7,612 nucleotides of DNA from a bacterium HR32. Lineage in GTDB: Bacteria; Sysuimicrobiota; Sysuimicrobiia; Sysuimicrobiales; Sysuimicrobiaceae. Shown here piece by piece: positions 4,891-7,612 of this stretch (the first letter of the stretch is position 1; every line of letters starts with the position of its first letter). Below the pieces are notes generated by a model. That model had not been told where the DNA came from and ran no database searches. It saw only the letters and a program-made list of their open reading frames with translations. A program made the translations under genes and the position numbers. The stretch spans positions 1-7,612 of the forward strand of contig BEII01000067.1 in assembly GCA_002898935.1 (NCBI GenBank), read 5' to 3'.

Positions 4891-6629
4891 CGGCCGTAGT
4901 AGAGCTCCAGCACCCGCGGGTCCCGCTGCACCTCCTCGGGGCGGCCGGCGGTCACCACCTGCCCTTCGGCCATGAAGGCCACCCGGTGACAAGTCCGCAT
5001 CACGAACTCCATGTTGTGCTCGATGACCACGAAGGTGAGCCCCGCGGCGTTCAGGGCCCGCAGGTGCCTGCCCATCTCCTCCACGAGTACCGGGTTCACA
5101 CCCGCCGCAGGCTCGTCCAGCAGCACCACCTCCGGTTCCCGCAGCACCACCATGGCCAGGGACAGGAGCTTCTGCTGGCCGTAGGACAGCTCACCGGCGG
5201 GCCGGTCCCGTGCCTCCCACAGCCCAAAGAACCGCAGCAGCGCCGTGGCGCGGTCCTGCACCGCGCGAGGCGCCTCGCCCGCGGTCGCCTCCCACAAGGA
5301 CTCGCCCCGGTGCTCGGCCCCGCACAGGACGTTGTCCCACACCGATAGCTCCGGGAACACGCGGATGGCCTGGAAGGTCCGCCCGAGCCCCGCCCACGCC
5401 ACCCGGTGGGGCGCTAGCCCCAGCAGGGGCCTGCCGCGCAGCCGTGCGGACCCCGCGTCGGGCCGGACGAACCCCGTGAGGCAGTCGAACAGAGTGGACT
5501 TCCCCGCCCCGTTCGGCCCCACGAGGCCCAGGATCTCGCCTCGCCGCACCGACAAGTTCACCCCCCGCACCGCCTGGACCCCCCCGAAGGACTTCCGCAC
5601 GTCTCGGATCTCCAGCACCACCTCCTCCCGGGGCGCGGTGGGAGGAGGCTCGGGCGCCTCCGCGCCCGCTCCGGCCACGGCTACGGGAACCGGCCGGGCG
5701 GGTTTGGCCAGCAGCCCCACCAACCCCCTCGGCTGGTACAGGGACAGCAGCACCACCACCAGCCCGAACAGGATGAAGTCCGCGCCCGAGCCGGCTCCAC
5801 CCAACCACGCGCGGGTGTACTCGTTCAGCAGCACGACGAAGGGTGCCCCCAGCACCGGGCCCCACACCGTGCCTCGCCCACCGATCAACGCGATCACCAC
5901 CACCAGTAGCGAGATGCGGCTCGCCATCACGTTGTAGGGGTCGATGTACAGGACGTACAGAGCGTACAGCCCCCCGCAGAGGGCGGTGAGGGCGGCGCTC
6001 AGGCCCATGGCGTACAGCTTGTACCGCCGAGTGGGGATCCCGAGCATCTCCGCGGCGTCCTCGTCCTGCTCCACCGCCCGCAGGTAGCGGCCCGCCCGGT
6101 GCCGGTCCACCACCCACACCACCCCGGTGGCCAGCGCGAACGCCGTGAGGGCCGTCCAGTAGTACGGCGCCTTGGCGTCCCACATGAGGAACTCGAACCG
6201 GTTGCGGTAGCCGAGGGGCAGGTAGAGGCCCGTGGCCGCGCCCACCACCTCCCAGTTCAGGAAGGAGATCCGCACGATCTCCGCGAGCGCCAGGGTGGCC
6301 AGGGCGAAGAAGTGGCGCCGCAGGCGGAAGGTGGGGTAGCCGACCAGCAAGGACGCGCACGCGGCCAGGGCCGCGCCCACCCACAGGCCGGCCCACGGTG
6401 AAAGCCCGTGGTGGCTCAGCAGCCACGCGGTGGCGTAGGCCCCGATCCCGAAGAAGGCCGCGTGGCCGAAGGAGATCTGGCCCGCGTAGCCGCCGAGCAG
6501 GTTCCACGCCTGCGCCGCGGCCCCGAAGAGGAACACGTGAATCATGGCGTTCAGGAAGAAGCTGTCCCGCACCCACAGCGGCACGGCCACCACCGCGGCG
6601 GGGAGGAGCCACGCCGCAGCCCGCCTCAT
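4887..6629 (-). CDS. livM-livG: Fused LivM permease - LivG ATPase of a LIV/HAAT-type ABC importer
   Basis: One uninterrupted 580-residue frame joins two subunits that are separate proteins in the E. coli system. Residues 1-307 are the LivM-type integral membrane domain: several hydrophobic segments, LLGGYAGQISFGHAAFFGIGAY (44-65), a cytoplasmic coupling-loop-like stretch near 186-205 (EQDEDAAEMLGIPTRRYKL), LIGGRGTVWGPVLGA (248-262) and the closing PRGLVGLL (300-307). A flexible Ala/Pro-rich linker spans about 308-336. Residues 337-580 are a LivG-type ATPase: Walker A GPNGAGKST (371-379), Q-loop Q420, signature LSYGQQ (481-486), Walker B VVLLDEP (501-507; D505, E506), H-loop H538 in IEHNM, and the family-typical C terminus ELYYGR. 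Start ATG 6629-6627 overlaps the livH TGA as ATGA, and the TGA at 4889-4887 overlaps the livF ATG, so all three genes are translationally coupled. Fused LIV permease/ATPase proteins are known in other bacteria. No stop or frame break separates the halves. Confidence 0.95.
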   Translation of the reverse strand: MRRAAAWLLPAAVVAVPLWVRDSFFLNAMIHVFLFGAAAQAWNLLGGYAGQISFGHAAFFGIGAYATAWLLSHHGLSPWAGLWVGAALAACASLLVGYPTFRLRRHFFALATLALAEIVRISFLNWEVVGAATGLYLPLGYRNRFEFLMWDAKAPYYWTALTAFALATGVVWVVDRHRAGRYLRAVEQDEDAAEMLGIPTRRYKLYAMGLSAALTALCGGLYALYVLYIDPYNVMASRISLLVVVIALIGGRGTVWGPVLGAPFVVLLNEYTRAWLGGAGSGADFILFGLVVVLLSLYQPRGLVGLLAKPARPVPVAVAGAGAEAPEPPPTAPREEVVLEIRDVRKSFGGVQAVRGVNLSVRRGEILGLVGPNGAGKSTLFDCLTGFVRPDAGSARLRGRPLLGLAPHRVAWAGLGRTFQAIRVFPELSVWDNVLCGAEHRGESLWEATAGEAPRAVQDRATALLRFFGLWEARDRPAGELSYGQQKLLSLAMVVLREPEVVLLDEPAAGVNPVLVEEMGRHLRALNAAGLTFVVIEHNMEFVMRTCHRVAFMAEGQVVTAGRPEEVQRDPRVLELYYGR

Positions 6630-7489
6630 CGGCCCGGCTCCCCCAAGAGCCCTTGCGGCCGCACGAGGAGCATGAGGACGAAGACGGCGAACACGAACAG
6701 CAGCTTGAGGGTGGGCGAGAGCAGCGTGCCCAGTAAGTTCTCCAACAGCCCGATGCACAGCCCGCCCACCAGGGCACCGTCCACGCGGCCGAACCCACCC
6801 AGCACCACGCTCGCGAAGGCCACCAGCAGGAAGGCGTCGCCGATGGTAGGCGACACCTGGTAGAAGGGGATGAGCAGAGCCCCGGCCAGCGCCACGCTCG
6901 CGATCCCGATGCCCCAACTGAGGGCGTACATGCGGTCCACGGGGATGCCGAGGGACAGGGCCACCTCCCGGCTCTGCGCCGCCGCCTGCAGCGCCTTGCC
7001 CGCCTTCGTGAAGCGCAGGAAGGCCGACAGCCCCAGGAAGGCCGCCAGCGACACCACCCCGGCGGCCGCCTTGGAGGTGGCCACGGGGACGCCCAGCACG
7101 CTCACCGTCCCCTCCCCGAGCCGCCAGACCCCGTAGACGTTGGGGCCGAAGGCCGCGAAGGCCGCGTAGCGCAGCACGAACAACAAGCCGAAGGTGGCGA
7201 AGATCTGGGCGGCCACCGGCGCCCGCACGATGCGCCGCACCAGCAACTGGTAGGTCAACCACCCGAAGCCGAAGAACACCGGCACCACCACGGGTACCGC
7301 CGCCAGGGGGTCCACCTTCCCGAGCGCCCACAGCCAGTAGGTGGCGTACATGGCCAGCATGAGGTACTCGGCGTGGGCGAGGTTGACGACGTCCATCACG
7401 CCCCAGATGAGGGACAGCCCGAGGGAGACCAGGGCGTACACCAGCCCCAGCACCGCCCCGCTCACCGCGGCGTGCCACACCAGCTCCAT
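6626..7489 (-). CDS. livH: LivH-type branched-chain amino acid/amide ABC transporter permease
   Basis: This is the second membrane subunit of the importer, 287 residues and mostly hydrophobic. A first membrane helix lies at about 6-30. VMDVVNLAHAEYLMLAMY (31-48) matches the conserved LivH N-AH-ML motif. Further helices are near 62-80, 92-114, 141-158, 193-210, 218-250 and 258-276. The cytoplasmic loop around 159-192 (KAGKALQAAAQSREVALSLGI in its centre) is the EAA-like segment that contacts the ATPase, followed by VLGGFGRVDGALVGG (229-243) and the closing PQGLLG (278-283). Length is normal (about 285-310). ATG at 7489-7487 has an AGGA-containing site about 4 nt upstream in the 24-nt gap after the binding-protein gene. 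Its TGA overlaps the start of livM-livG as ATGA. LIV, short-chain amides and urea are all possible substrates for the family. Confidence 0.95.
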   Translation of the reverse strand: MELVWHAAVSGAVLGLVYALVSLGLSLIWGVMDVVNLAHAEYLMLAMYATYWLWALGKVDPLAAVPVVVPVFFGFGWLTYQLLVRRIVRAPVAAQIFATFGLLFVLRYAAFAAFGPNVYGVWRLGEGTVSVLGVPVATSKAAAGVVSLAAFLGLSAFLRFTKAGKALQAAAQSREVALSLGIPVDRMYALSWGIGIASVALAGALLIPFYQVSPTIGDAFLLVAFASVVLGGFGRVDGALVGGLCIGLLENLLGTLLSPTLKLLFVFAVFVLMLLVRPQGLLGEPGR

Positions 7490-7495
7490 CGTCCT
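7490..7495 (-). promoter_or_regulatory. livH ribosome binding site
   Basis: On the minus strand AGGACG immediately precedes the ATG, with AGGA at 7495-7492, closer to the start than usual. It is a weak site, consistent with reinitiation after the binding-protein stop 24 nt upstream. Confidence 0.4.
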
Positions 7496-7513
7496 AGGGC
7501 GACCCGCTCGTCG

Positions 7514-7612
7514 CTACCGCCGGTCCCAAGGGGGTGCAGGCCACACGAGTTCCGCCTCCGCCACGTCGAAGGGCCACACCACCTTGTACTCCCCCTCCAG
7601 GATCTGCACCAT
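7514..7612 (-). CDS. livK: C-terminal end of a LIV/HAAT-type periplasmic substrate-binding protein (partial)
   Basis: Only the last 32 codons before the TAG (7516-7514) are in the window; the gene continues beyond the right edge. The peptide MVQILEGEYKVVWPFDVAEA followed by ELVWPAPPWDRR matches the usual ending of LIV/amide-type binding proteins (a 'Q-L-G-Y-V-VWP' strand, then 'P-PW'). It sits 24 nt upstream of livH on the same strand, the normal place for the extracytoplasmic receptor of this importer. The first codon in the window happens to be ATG, but this is probably an internal Met. The ligand pocket is not visible, so the substrate cannot be judged. Confidence 0.75.
   Translation of the reverse strand: MVQILEGEYKVVWPFDVAEAELVWPAPPWDRR

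Noticed and set aside
6391..6413. Hairpin CCACGG-7 nt-CCGTGG as a terminator
   Set aside because: It is inside the LivM coding sequence, has a short stem and no T-run on either strand; such short repeats are expected by chance at this GC content.
5191..6798. 535-codon minus-strand open frame overlapping the LivM-LivG gene in another frame
   Set aside because: Its translation is low-complexity Gly/Arg/Ala/Pro, while the overlapping frame encodes perfect ABC transporter motifs.
6630..7478. Upstream in-frame extension of the livM-livG gene across livH
   Set aside because: The extension is compositionally biased shadow sequence over livH. The ATG at 6629 gives the family N terminus and the ATGA overlap with livH.
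1..7612. CRISPR array, tRNA/rRNA, insertion sequence, phage or toxin-antitoxin locus
   Set aside because: No regularly spaced repeats, RNA-gene-like segments, terminal inverted repeats, transposase motifs or small paired toxin-antitoxin genes were seen; nearly all bases are accounted for by metabolic and transport genes.

Overview
The window is a dense, very GC-rich stretch of bacterial chromosome with eight protein-coding genes, two of them cut by the window edges. Intergenic gaps are short and codon third positions are almost all G or C, so every gene casts long open frames on the opposite strand; these are discarded. Host: the glutamine synthetase has the Bacillus/Thermotoga-like GSI-alpha look, Shine-Dalgarno sites are strong, and GTG starts are common. 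That fits a high-GC, non-proteobacterial, possibly thermophilic bacterium (a deep Bacillota or Armatimonadota-like lineage). This placement is inference; no rRNA or other marker is present.

Region A (1-3139, minus strand) reads right to left as four closely packed genes. They are a small atypical response-regulator receiver protein (2780-3139), a hydroxypyruvate isomerase (hyi, 1985-2770), a tartronate-semialdehyde reductase-type beta-hydroxyacid dehydrogenase (garR/glxR family, 1078-1968), and the first 341 codons of a type I glutamine synthetase (glnA, 1-1023). Hyi and GarR would act in succession: hydroxypyruvate to tartronate semialdehyde to D-glycerate. glnA is separated by 54 bases and has a plausible promoter of its own.

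Region B (3140-3233) is a 94-bp divergent control region containing a repeated GGTACC element and an imperfect dyad. Region C (3234-4178, plus strand) is a single aldo/keto reductase gene with a complete catalytic tetrad and a strong ribosome binding site.

Region D (4126-7612, minus strand) is a branched-chain amino acid/amide-type (LIV/HAAT) ABC transporter operon in the order substrate-binding protein (last 32 residues only), LivH permease, a LivM-LivG permease-ATPase fusion, and LivF ATPase. The three complete transporter genes are joined by two ATGA stop/start overlaps, which implies translational coupling. The livF gene runs 53 bases into the 3' end of the convergent aldo/keto reductase gene and so gains a polyproline tail.

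Overall this looks like ordinary metabolic and transport DNA. No phage, transposon, CRISPR, tRNA/rRNA or defence locus was seen. The points most worth a second look are the degenerate receiver protein heading a hyi-garR operon, the LivF polyproline tail encoded antisense to another gene, and the LivM-LivG fusion.
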